Part shown: positions 33,440-42,907 of the stretch, one piece after another
Layout of the letters: each line of letters opens with the position of its first letter
Position numbering within the stretch: the stretch's first letter is position 1
Assembly: GCA_010909165.1 (NCBI GenBank)
Contig: MU008154.1
Location: 719,682-783,681, forward strand
From: Anthoceros angustus
Lineage: Eukaryota; Streptophyta; Anthocerotopsida; Anthocerotales; Anthocerotaceae
Reading direction: 5' to 3'
Length of the DNA: 64,000 bases
Program-made: the position numbers and the translations under genes
The notes under the pieces: model-generated
The model's database searches: none
Seen by the model: only the letters and a program-made list of their open reading frames with translations
What the model was told of the DNA's origin: nothing

Positions 33440-34440
33440 TGCAGTGTTCACAGTTAATATGAAATCCAGCCAGTTGGCTACACTGCACGCTAGGCTAGGG
33501 CATGCCAGCGAAATAAGCTCATTGATATGTCTAATCTTGGTTGTCATGGAACCCTTACCTAGTTGTTTCAAGGATCTTCCCATTTGTGAGTCCATACTTG
33601 CAAAGAAGGAACTTCCATTCCCTAAGAGCATAGGGCTACCAAGGTGTTAGAGCTTGTGCATGCTGATATCTCTGGGAAGATACACACCCCTTCCCTAGGG
33701 GGTGCTCTCTATTACCTGACATTGACAGATGATTTCAGCCGGTACTCCTGGACGTATCCGATGCACCTGAAAAGTGAAACACTGAGTTATTTCAAGGACT
33801 GGCTTCTCATAGTGCAGCATGTTTCTGCTCAAGATCCTGGACAATGGAGCGAGTTCGTCAATCAAGCTTTGACGATTACTTATCGAGCGGGGCATTAGCG
33901 GCGGATTGTCCCTTATACTCAACAACGAATGGCGTGGCGGCGCAAAAATCAAACCTTGCTTGGTATGACCGAGTATGTTCTGTGGGCGGCTTGCCTCAAG
34001 CATATTAGGCGGTGTCATCGCTCACGTACATCTTGAACAGGGTCCTTACCAGCTCGGTTAAAGGGAAAACTCCTTTTGAAGTGTTTTGGAACAGGAAGCC
34101 TAGTTTACTTCACTTACGAGTGTTCGGCTCCAAGGCTTTTGCTTTTGTCCTGACAAGCGCAAAAAGTTAGATAACCGATCGCGAAGTCTCATCTTTGTGG
34201 GCTATAGCGAGCATGTCAAAGCGTATAAACTATATGACCCTGACACGCAGGCACTGGTCTTAGCACGCAGTGTTACTTTTGTGGAATCTATAGCTGGCTC
34301 TCCACATGCCGTCCCTACGAGGAGCATCATTGGATGAGGACACGGATGCGAATCGTTACCTTTCCTTGATGTTGCCCCACAGTATTCTTCTGCGAGATCC
34401 ATCGGACTGCGCAAAATGATGCGACTGTCATTAGATCGGG
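33440..34440 (+). pseudogene. Copia element 1 integrase (frame-shifted)
   Basis: Reads LHARLGHASE (pre-integrase zinc-binding region), then VLELVHADISGKIHTPSLGG with the first catalytic Asp, then YLTLTDDFSRYSWTYPMHLK. The next part (FVNQAL, QQNGVAE equivalents at 33850-33950) is broken by several one- or two-base gaps. The C-terminal part (LRVFGSKAFA, GYSEHVKAYKLYDP) is readable at 34110-34240. Confidence 0.7.
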
Positions 34441-34680
34441 CCCGGTGATGCGATCGGATGCGGCTTGGAGGATCACTACGGGCGGAGGTGGCTGGAGATC
34501 AACCTCTGATCAAGATGCCGATCGGGATTTTGTTCTTCACGACCGAGTTTTGTTGATTGTTCGGATCGGCCCAGGCTCGACTGAAACCGAGCCCCTCGAC
34601 CGTGGAGGAGCCCCATATCAGTCCGTGGATTTCGGACATCCTCTGCAGTTTATGGTGCTACCGTTGACATCCTTCCAGCT

Positions 34681-35691
34681 GTGGAACCCAGTTCTTATAG
34701 GCAGGCCATGCAAGGACCTGATGCTTCCAAGTGGCAAATTGCAGTGGAGGACGAGTACCAATCCTTGCTTAAGAACAAGAGTTGGGATCTTGTCGATCTG
34801 CCCCCTGGACGCAAGCCTATCTCCTGCAAGTGGGTTTTTAAGTTAAAACTGAATGCACAAGGAGAAATTGCACATTATAAAGCAAGACTTGTGGCCAGGG
34901 GATTTACCCAAATCGAAGGCTTGGACTATCAGGAGACCTTTTCTCCTGTGGTTCGTTCACAATCTATCAGGATCATCCTTGCCCTTGCGTGAATTGGACC
35001 TGGATCTACAACAAATGGACGTTTGCACGGCATTCCTCTATGGTGCTCTTGATGAGGACGTATATGATCGAGAGGATATGAGGATCCCGCACACCCCACC
35101 AAAGTTCAAGCTACTAAAATGCATTTATGGTTTAAAAGCGAGTGGTAGGGTTTGGTATACAACCATGCACGTTTACCTCATACATATCTCTTTCGTCGAA
35201 CCCACTCCAATGTGTATAGGCTGAGCAGAGGTGAGGACTTCGTGGTTTTGGCGTTGTATGTAGATGACATCATCCTCGCAACAAACAGCCAATCTCTGTT
35301 AGCTGAAGTAAAACACATGTTGAGCTCCAAGTTTGAGATGAAGGACATTGGAGAGCTTAAATATTGCCTTGGGGTTCAGATCCTAAGGATACGAGAGGAA
35401 GGCCTGATTATTGTTCACCAACACAAGTACATGAACGACATTCTTCGGAAATTCAAACTTGATGAGGCTAGGCCTGCTACCACTCCCTATTCTACAGGGG
35501 TCAAGCTTACCAGTTTACAGTGCCCGCAGACTCCAGAAGAGGTCCAGGATATGTACGATGTACCCTACAGGCACGCTGTAGGTAGCTTAATTTTTGTTGC
35601 TAACTGGACCAGGCCGGATATTGATACTCCGTTAATGATGCTCGCGATTCTTGGAGAAACACGCGAACTGTGGAGATTAAGAGGATTTTAG
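34681..35691 (+). pseudogene. Copia element 1 reverse transcriptase (frame-shifted)
   Basis: Begins YQSLLKNKSWDLVDLPPGRK and runs through CKWVFKLKLNAQGEIAHYKA, RLVARGFTQIEGLDYQETFS. After a shift come LDLQQMDVCTAFLYGALDED and KCIYGLKASGRVWY, then a new frame with the catalytic box LYVDDIILATNSQSL (YVDD at 35257-35268), FEMKDIGELKYCLGVQI and PYRHAVGSLIF. All landmarks of copia RT are present in order, in three frames. Confidence 0.82.
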
Positions 35692-36205
35692 GTACCTAAA
35701 GGGTACCCATACATATGGACTTTTCTGGAAGTGGCAAGGAAACTTACACTTCGGTTTTACGGATCGATTGGGCATCGACGATTCGGAAAAGCCTTCGACT
35801 TATTGTTTCCTGCTCTCATCCTCAGCCGTGAATTGGTCTTGCAAAAAGCAGTCCTCAATAGCCATGTCATCAACATAAGCAGTATAAATCCCTAACAGAT
35901 GCTTCAAAGGAAGCCGAATGGGAAAGAACTTTTCTGCATGACTTAGGGCAAACTCAGAAAGCACCTACCTCAATTCTCTGTGATAATATGTCTGCACTTG
36001 CCCTCGTAGCCAATCCCAGTTCCAGCACATTGAATACAAAGACCACTACATCGAGATGTTGTGGAGCGTGGGCTGAAGGTTGGTTACATAGGCCTGAGAG
36101 GACAACGTGGCGTATGTGTTAACAAAGGGTTTGGTGAAGTATAAACACTATAAGCATCTGTCAGGCTTGGGCCTGGCTGACTATTCTATGCACATGGACA
36201 GGCAG
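35692..36205 (+). pseudogene. Copia element 1 RNase H (decayed)
   Basis: Readable words in shifting frames: SDASKEAEWERTFLHDLG, ILCDNMSALALVANP and TKGLVKYKHYKHL, ending near 36205. The order fits the copia RNase H tail. Confidence 0.65.
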
Positions 36206-36996
36206 TGACTTATCTGAAGGTTGGGGTGGGAACCCGAAGGTTCCCTAGGTGTTGTTGATTGGTGCCTTCGACATCTTCGCAGACACATATAACTGCACAT
36301 GCCCCACGCACACACAGTTAGGTCAGATGCGGTGTCAGTCCATGAGGAAACAGAGGGAGCAACAATGCTGTGCTGCACGAAGGATGAAGCTTACCTTAGT
36401 ATTTAATCTTCCTGCAGTACGGTGCCCCCTACAAAGATGGCTTCACATCCTGCTCTTCGTCATCAACTGGCGCAGGCCCTTCTCCAAAGAAGGATATGCT
36501 CCGGCTCACGATCCACCGGTAGCTAAGCGCAAGCTGCGACTAGGCGGCGCAAACTCCAGCGGAAGTCAGCTGAGTGCGGGTCCCTCTTCTCGAGGTGCTT
36601 GGGCCCCTAGAGCAGTCCGAGGTTGATTGGCTGTTCATGTATGCAAGCTCCTCCAATGACCCACATTTGAGCCATCGCAGTTTTCCCTGGATCTCCTCCT
36701 CTCCCGATCTTGCTCGGCGGCCGTGCCCTATTTCTCCGTGGCGTCTTCTCCGTCGACATAGACTTTGCCATCGCGTGCATCTGCAGCGAGGCGATGGCGT
36801 GAGAAGCATCGCAGCGGTAGGCGAGGGAGATGTTGGCGGCGGCAGACACTTGCGCGAGGACGTAGTCCGTCGTTTGCGTAAGGGGTTTTACGCTTGGGTT
36901 TGGGTTACGCCGTTCTGTGTGGAGGGATCCTGTTCCGTGATGGGTTTGAATACACGTGTCGTCGTGGAAATGCACGTTAAATGCCTAAAGTTGCTT
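36206..36996 (+). other. Copia element 1 stretch between RNase H and 3' LTR
   Basis: About 0.8 kb without recognisable domains. A 141-codon open frame exists at 36574-36999, but its composition (Ser/Arg/Pro-rich start, Gly/Val-rich end) gives no family. I treat it as non-coding 3' region. Confidence 0.4.
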
Positions 36997-37005
36997 TAGA
37001 GGGAG
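36997..37005 (+). other. Polypurine tract of copia element 1
   Basis: AGAGGGAG directly before the 3' LTR TGTTGG, the usual short copia polypurine tract. Confidence 0.75.
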
Positions 37006-37165
37006 TGTTGGAAATAAAGCCAACATTAGGATAAAGAACTTAGGGTTTCATTAAGTGAACCGTTTCAGAGTTTAGTATTTAAACAGTATACACATACAAT
37101 TTTGTATTCAATTTATTGTTTTGTATCAAGTTTTGTTGCACCAAACTACTCTCCGTAAATTCTCA
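37006..37165 (+). repeat. 3' LTR of copia element 1
   Basis: Same 160 bp as the 5' LTR by eye, followed by the ACTTA target duplication. Confidence 0.93.
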
Positions 37166-37470
37166 ACTTAGGACCCCACCAGGGTGCTGATCGTCAAGGA
37201 CAAGAGTGTGAAAGGATGAATGGGGATATCATGGAGATAGAGAAAGGCATGTTCATTATAACGCCTTGTGAGGGTGAAATACACAACAGAGCTTTCTGGC
37301 TCGCAAAGGTTGTGGAAGTCCATTTCACCGCACCTGATCCTTACTTACTTGTGCATTGGTGGAGGCAGACCAACGACGCATCTGGAAGTATATGGCGGAA
37401 GTCATCCTCGAGTTGAGAGCGAAGGCCGTCACCGAAAGGAAGAGGGGCAAACAACACAATCCACCTAATA
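37166..37470 (+). pseudogene. DUF7869-type element protein, part 3 (after the copia insertion)
   Basis: Begins with the second ACTTA target duplication. Readable frame from 37216: EIEKGMFIITPCEGEIHNRA, FWLAKVVEVHFT, YLLVHWW, then after a frameshift KYMAEVILELRAKA. A FW(L/I)AKV....(L/V)HWW C-terminal segment fits the end of such element proteins. Together with parts 1 and 2 it gives one ancestral gene cut by two retrotransposons. Confidence 0.6.
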
Positions 37471-38285
37471 TCTGAAGTTATTCGTTCGAAAAGCAGTTAT
37501 CGTTATTATGGGTTCAGTGAACGTAAGGAAACATCTCATGCAGACAAGAAAGCGATCAAAGAGAAGATGAGTGCTCTGAGCCCACCTCAAGCGCAACCCG
37601 GATGGTGTAATGGGCGATGAATCGACGGCCGACATATATCGCGAGGGACTCGAGTCAGCGAGGAATGATCGGAATATGTGCCTTGTTAGTAACGGGTTTG
37701 CAAGGTGCCTTGTCCTGACCACTCGGAGGAAGCAACTTTGGTTCATTTTGTAGGTTCGCGTCCATGATCGTGTGCCCGTCGGCAAATGACTAGTCCTCTA
37801 AGGCCGGATCGCTGATTGTTTGAAGAAGTGAGTCCTGATTGGCATCGAAAGTCATTCACCGTTGGCGCCACGTAGCTGCCTGGACAAGTCCCTTCGGGCG
37901 GACGTGGGCGCCGGCATGCGGCGCCCGGATCGGTGATTCTTCCGTCGGCCGTCCTTTTAACCCTATCGTTGTTCAAAACCTCGTCACCATGTGCATATAT
38001 GGGTGTATAGCAAGAGTATACATATGTTACGCATTCCCTCAAAAGGGGCCCAGTGTCGTTGCCGGTCATTAACGGATCCTAATCGTATCGCATGGTCTAA
38101 GGACATGGGCATCGTTTCTAGCAAAACAATGCTCGTGCGATTTGGCGGACCTTCTTGCATGTGTCGTCATAGCATGTGGTGATGGCCGACACACTTATTA
38201 CATGCCATCTTGTATGCTCAAATATGGCCTGTCGATACCCATCGAAAACCCTGTTTGCCGTATATTCAACTGAAAAGCCGCTTCA
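37471..38285. other. Intervening stretch without supported gene
   Basis: About 0.8 kb after the last DUF7869-type piece. Short frames on both strands, none with a recognisable motif. Possibly a decayed 3' part of the same element or host DNA. Confidence 0.4.
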
Positions 38286-38318
38286 TGTATATTCAGCCGC
38301 TTCAAATATTATGGTGTT
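38286..38318 (+). repeat. 33-bp direct repeat, left copy
   Basis: Sequence from TGTATATTCAGCCGCTTC to ATGGTGTT, directly before the expanded CTT tract. An exact second copy is at 41995-42027, on the other side of the satellite copy and the N. Confidence 0.9.
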
Positions 38319-38820
38319 TTCTTCTTCTTCTTCTTCTTCTTCTTCTTCTTCTTCTTCTTCTTCTTCTTCTTCTTCTTCTTCTTCTTCTTCTTCTTCTTCT
38401 TCTTCTTCTTCTTCTTCTTCTTCTTCTTCTTCTTCTTCTTCTTCTTCTTCTTCTTCTTCTTCTTCTTCTTCTTCTTCTTCTTCTTCTTCTTCTTCTTCTT
38501 CTTCTTCTTCTTCTTCTTCTTCTTCTTCTTCTTCTTCTTCTTCTTCTTCTTCTTCTTCTTCTTCTTCTTCTTCTTCTTCCTTCTTCTTCTTCTTCTTCTT
38601 CTTCTTCTTCTTCTTCTTCTTCTTCTTCTTCTTCTTCTTCTTCTTCTTCTTCTTCTTCTTCTTCTTCTTCTTCTTCTTCTTCTTCCTTCTTCTTCTTCTT
38701 CTTCTTCTTCTTCTTCTTCTTCTTCTTCTTCTTCTTCTTCTTCTTCTTCTTCTTCTTCTTCTTCTTCTTCTTCTTCTTCTTCTTCTTCTTCTTCTTCTTC
38801 TTCTTCTTCTTCTTCTTCCT
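38317..38820 (+). repeat. Long nearly perfect (CTT)n tract
   Basis: About 500 bp of nearly pure CTT/TTC, roughly 168 units, with only two visible one-base phase breaks (near 38580 and 38685). The matching tract in the other copies is about 150 bp and heavily interrupted. The long poly-Ser, poly-Phe, poly-Leu and poly-Lys/Glu/Arg frames here are artefacts of the repeat. Confidence 0.95.
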
Positions 38821-39021
38821 CAAGTTATTAATTGTATTTAGAAAACTATGAAACTTCTTCACCTCTAGGTATTGTATGTATACATGTTTAGTATAGTGAT
38901 TATTTTTCACTAGCATAGTAAATAAAAATATTTATTTAATTATTTATGTATGCTATTCTTTGCAACAACAAAGAAACATACAACCATATTACATACATAT
39001 CAGCCCTTCTTGTTTCCACCT

Positions 39022-39300
39022 TTAAATTTGCATACTAAATTGTGCTAACATGAAGTCTTGCGATATGCAATCTCGCATCACTTGACCATGGTACACATCT
39101 AGCTCCGCATCCAAGACCTCTGCACTTTTGACTATGGCAGGTCGTTGGCTACCTCCTCTTCCTACATGTGCCGCCACACTCCCATTTGGGGGTCGTTGGT
39201 TTGCCGCTTGTATTATCATTCGCATATCAATTGCCTCAATGGTCATTGGTTTGCCATCAAGATCCAAGTGGTTGTTTGGCTTAGTGGTTCGACGAGCTTT
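39022..39300 (-). pseudogene. ALY/REF-like terminal exon, distant copy
   Basis: Open through KARRTTKPNN, LDLDGKPMTIEAI, SAEVLDAELDVYHGQVM and the stop at 39022. The splice acceptor has decayed (CTTCATCGCG rather than TTACTGCAG), so this copy would need another acceptor. Confidence 0.75.
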
Positions 39301-39489
39301 CGCGATGAAGAGAACCACAATAATAGGGTTGCAACAAAGTCGGGGCTCAAGTATCACAAAGTTAGAGACTTCAACTTAAACTGAGACAAGATCGACAACA
39401 AAATCCAAATGTAAAATTGAAGTTCAAAACCGCCCAATCATATATCGACAAGCTAGGGCACAAGTAACACTAAATATGCACAAGTTCCA

Positions 39490-39996
39490 CTAAGTACTTA
39501 AGCATCTAACTGCACACCAAAGTGTGTAGTTACAAACCTTGAGGTTAAGTAGTGCGATTGTCTTGCTACAGTTATCCAGAAGTCGTGTGTCAACACCTCC
39601 GGAGCCCCGCCTCGAGAACCTCTCGTCCTTGGCAACAGTTGCGTCCCGCATTGGATGACGAGCACCGCCACGCCTTGCTTTCTTTTTATTGAGCTTGATC
39701 AAGTCATCAAGACTCAATTTGCCTTCCTTAGCGGCAGCGGTTCCATACATATGGTGACCGCCACCGTGGTCCTTTGCCTTAAGCTTGATCAAGTCATGCT
39801 TATTCTTTTTATTGAGCTTGATCAAGTCATCAAGACTCAATTTGCCTTCCTTAGCAGCAGCGGTTTCATGCATGTGGTGACCTGGCTTTGCGTGCATTTT
39901 TTTGAGCTTGATCAAGTCATCAAGACTTAGATGACCACAACGTTGTCTTAGGTCCTCGAGCAACTCATAATTATTGCTTGGTCGCGAGGAATTCAT
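39490..39996 (-). pseudogene. ALY/REF-like N-terminal exon with amplified UAP56-binding motifs (distant copy)
   Basis: Longest open version of this exon, about 168 codons on the minus strand. It holds three full copies of LSLDDLIKLNKK-like sequence (near 39902-39928, 39811-39837 and 39688-39714) plus a shorter DLIKLK between the last two. They are separated by a histidine/glycine-rich spacer (HHMHETAAAKEGK and HHMYGTAAAKEGK). The last motif runs into a basic Arg/Gly segment (KKARRGGARHP). SLDD(L/I)IKLN(K/R) followed by a basic RG-rich stretch is the N-terminal UAP56-binding motif of ALY/REF and UIF-type export factors. Normal adaptors have one such motif; tandem copies are unusual. A donor-like AG|GTGTTG lies near the end. 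No RRM follows in this exon. Whether it is transcribed is unknown. Confidence 0.72.
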
Positions 39997-40158
39997 TATT
40001 GCTTGGATGTTTGTGCTCTATAATGTATTTAAAATTGGTCAATATGGATTATTTTGTGAAAATATATTCAACCGTGGTGGTTGCTCTCAATATCCTAGGC
40101 AAATCAATTGTTAGGAGTTCTCGAGGTGGAACCCTTGCAAGGATGAGCAATTTTACCG

Positions 40159-40460
40159 ACCACTTATTGTTTGATAGATGTTCAATTTTACCGACCACTT
40201 ATTGTTTGATAGATGTTCAATTTTATAGACCACTTATTGTTTGATAGATGTTCAATTTTATAGACCACTTATTGTTTGATAGATGTTCAATTTTATAGAC
40301 CACTTATTGTTTGATAGATGTTCAATTTTAGACCACTTATTGTTTGATAGATGTTCAATTTTATGACCATTTATTGTTTGATAGATGTTCAATTTTACCG
40401 AGCACTTATTGTTTGATAGATGTTCAATTTTATAGACCACTTATTGTTTGATAGATGTTC
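40159..40460 (+). repeat. 35-bp minisatellite, distant copy
   Basis: About eight to nine units of the 35-bp repeat, with the same type of boundary variants as in the array. Confidence 0.95.
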
Positions 40461-41695
40461 ACGAGGTGGAACGTGAGGATGAGCAACTTAACAAACCACT
40501 TCTTGTTAGGCTTTCCTAAGGTGCAACGCTGCAGGTGGGCAACTCAACCAACCACTTAGATGATGGCTCCTTTATAGATGACCTTGAATACTAGATACTA
40601 TATGTGATATTTGATATTTCCTTTCTAGCATCTTCAAATTGTTTTTCTTGTGATAGGTACTATAAATGGATATTTGATATTTCCTTTATGGCTCAAGTTG
40701 TTTTTCTTGTAATACATACTATTAATGGATATATGATATTTCCTTTCCAAAGATGTTCTAATTGTTTTCTTGTGGTAGCGATATTATATTTATATTTGGT
40801 ATTTTCTTTTGTGGTATCTTTGAATTTCTTTTTCGTATTGGTCCATCTTAGTAACAAAATGGCATGGTTGTGCAACTTAATAATTAAGTCTCCTCACCTT
40901 GCCTTCTTAATGTACAACATGTCAATTGGAGAACTAAACTACACCAAATCAGGAATAGAAGTTGATGTGGGAAATAGTTACCACACGTGATTAGACAAAG
41001 GCATTTGTTTCGTTGATGAACTTTGTGACGTGAACTAAGCAATGTCATGCCTAACACTTCAGCCCAAATGTGGTAACATGGTCATAGTTTTAACCTTATC
41101 AATGTTATGAATTGCGTACTAAACTTACGTCAACTTAAGGCTGGCCTTGATTGCCACGAACCTTTTATGTTGAAGCTCACGATGGCCTCCCAAAACCTTC
41201 TTACTAAGGGCTGTCCATGGCATTCAAACCTTCATCAAAAGGAGCCATTCAGATATCTAGTTTCGGCACCGAATCTTTATCAAGGTGCCCAATATTGCAA
41301 GGCGCAGCAATTAGGAGACCCCAATACTTTAGTGTAGATGAGACCATCCAATTTGTACACTTTACATAAAGAACTACTCATCATATTATGATTTCAAGGA
41401 CTATCAAACTCATGAGAGCGTAAAACAAACCTAGACTTGTAGGATAAGAGGTTAGTCGTAGAGACTTTGCGTTGTGGAATAGCAGGTTTGACCTACTTTG
41501 GGCTTTTCTTGTGAATACATAAGCATTGGGATTCTCATCTTATCTCCATTTTCAAATTTCATGGCCAAACGGAAAAAAACATGACTACAATAATATAAAT
41601 TAAACCACTAGCACAACAAAATTAAGGCATAATAAAGCAAAAAAGAATAAAACATAAAACATAAAACAAAACAAAACCTCAAACAACGGCAAAAC

Positions 41696-41696
41696 N
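41696..41696. other. Single N, probable gap
   Basis: The only ambiguous base in the window. The 4.15-kb repeat stops exactly here in mid-unit (after GGCAAAAC) and unrelated sequence follows, so the N very likely stands for an unresolved gap or contig join. Confidence 0.8.
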
Positions 41697-41994
41697 GAGT
41701 CCCAGCCTTGTTTTGATCGTGCAGTAGGTACGCTTTGTCAGCTGGGTTGAAAGTTTTATGTAACGATTTGTTGACGGCGGGCGGCATGCGCCTTCACCTT
41801 CAAAAGCCTTTAACGGCTTACGCCCAAAACGCCTATTTCAAGGCAACCACCATAACTAGAGGCGATTTCTAACTAATGGAAATTGCATTGAGATGACATA
41901 ACACCCATCCCTTAGAATCAAATCATGCTTAATCATGCATTATAGGTACTGTCAAGATTTGAACATGAGGGTTTCTGATTTGCGGAAGAGGGTT
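41697..41994. other. Short unique stretch after the N
   Basis: About 300 bp without a supported gene. It contains a CG-rich part (CGGCGGGCGGCATGCGCC) and an AT-rich part; no repeat identity elsewhere in the window was noticed. Confidence 0.4.
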
Positions 41995-42027
41995 TGTATA
42001 TTCAGCCGCTTCAAATATTATGGTGTT
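41995..42027 (+). repeat. 33-bp direct repeat, right copy
   Basis: Exact match to 38286-38318. Here it is followed by AGACCTTTGTGCG and the gypsy LTR fragment instead of TTC repeats. Confidence 0.9.
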
Positions 42028-42029
42028 AG

Positions 42030-42532
42030 ACCTTTGTGCGTCTTCTTGCTAACGTGAGTCTGAGTCCGAGCGTGCACGCTCCGGAGAGATTGATCGGGGT
42101 CCCGCGACGGACCTAGCGTGTTGTGGTGTGTGTGTGGGAGGAGGATCGGGGATCGTGCTCGCCCGCAGCCGAGGCCCGATGAACGGACCGGAGCGAGCGA
42201 AGGGACTGGAGTCAGAGCCCTGGACGAGAGGCCCTAGAACGACCAGGAGGTCCCGGGGCAGGTAACCCGACGTCTTTCCTAAGACCGATAAGTGTAGTGT
42301 GAGTGAGAGAGGAGACGAGAGGTGAGTGTGACGTGGAACGAAAGCGACAACGTCAACGCTGGGCCATACCGGCCTGCAAGGTGATTGTTGCGTAGTTAGA
42401 CGTGAACGATGAATGTGCGTTGGAACTAAAAGTGACGAGAATCGCTTTGAACGCAACGAAAGCTGTCATTCCCTTTGGGAACTGACTCCTACAACGACAC
42501 GGGGGCGCTACCGTCACCAAAGTCGCGCCACA
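42030..42532 (+). mobile_element. Fragment of the gypsy LTR (last 500 bp)
   Basis: Matches the end of the gypsy LTRs (from GTCTTC.TAACGTGAGTC to AAGTCGCGCCACA), with indels in CG-rich words. It shares exactly the same LTR end, which confirms the boundary used for the complete element. No gag-pol interior follows; an unrelated 96-bp stretch leads to copia element 2. Confidence 0.8.
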
Positions 42533-42628
42533 ATCCTCCTCGTACTCTAGAGACCATCCATGAGACTTTCATGTTGGAGTTTGAGAGGTTAGGGTTCGCC
42601 CGGTGATGCTGAGTTAGGTATAGGTCAT

Positions 42629-42891
42629 TGAAGAATAATTATTGTTTATGTGTTGACTCATGCTAGGGTTAGTTACCTTAGTTTAGTTAACCTATCTGAT
42701 GTGTAAACTAGGTCTAGTCACCTAGTACCCTTTCGGTAGGGTTGTGACTCTTACGAGTAGACGTAACACTTGGTATCTTAATTAGGTTGTTTTAAGCATA
42801 AGCAAGTTACTCTTTATTTGATCTTTCAATTCAATCAACAATGTAATTGTGTTTTATATAATTTAGTTATCCAATTCACATAAAATCTTCA
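42629..42891 (+). repeat. 5' LTR of copia element 2
   Basis: 263 bp, AT-rich, TGAAGAATAA to ATCTTCA; nearly identical to the 3' LTR apart from a few one- to four-base indels. Confidence 0.9.
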
Positions 42892-42907
42892 TGGTATCAG
42901 AGCAGGG
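42892..42907 (+). other. Primer-binding site of copia element 2
   Basis: TGGTATCAGAGCAGGG directly after the LTR, the standard initiator Met-tRNA site of plant copia elements. Confidence 0.9.

Larger units (their letters stand above)
30677..37165 (+). mobile_element. Ty1/copia element 1 (160-bp LTRs)
   Basis: LTRs at 30677-30836 and 37006-37165 start TGTTGG and end TCTCA. By eye they are identical over all 160 bp. The target duplication is ACTTA at 30672-30676 and 37166-37170. Interior order is gag, protease, integrase, RT, RNase H, the copia order. Long extra stretches lie between the primer site and gag (about 1.3 kb) and between RNase H and the 3' LTR (about 0.8 kb). Gag-protease is intact; integrase to RNase H carries small frame breaks despite the matching LTRs. 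Confidence 0.92.
38319..41695 (+). repeat. 4.15-kb repeat unit, distant partial copy with expanded TTC tract
   Basis: A forward copy lacking the first part of the unit. It begins directly with a greatly expanded TTC tract and then follows the unit through the ALY-like exons, the minisatellite and the AT-rich end. It stops in mid-unit at a single N (41696). This copy holds the longest open frame over the ALY-like N-terminal exon. Confidence 0.88.

Noticed and set aside
38176-38916. Long frames of poly-Ser, poly-Phe, poly-Leu and poly-Lys/Glu/Arg (up to about 220 codons)
   Set aside because: They are only the translations of the CTT/GAA microsatellite in different frames.
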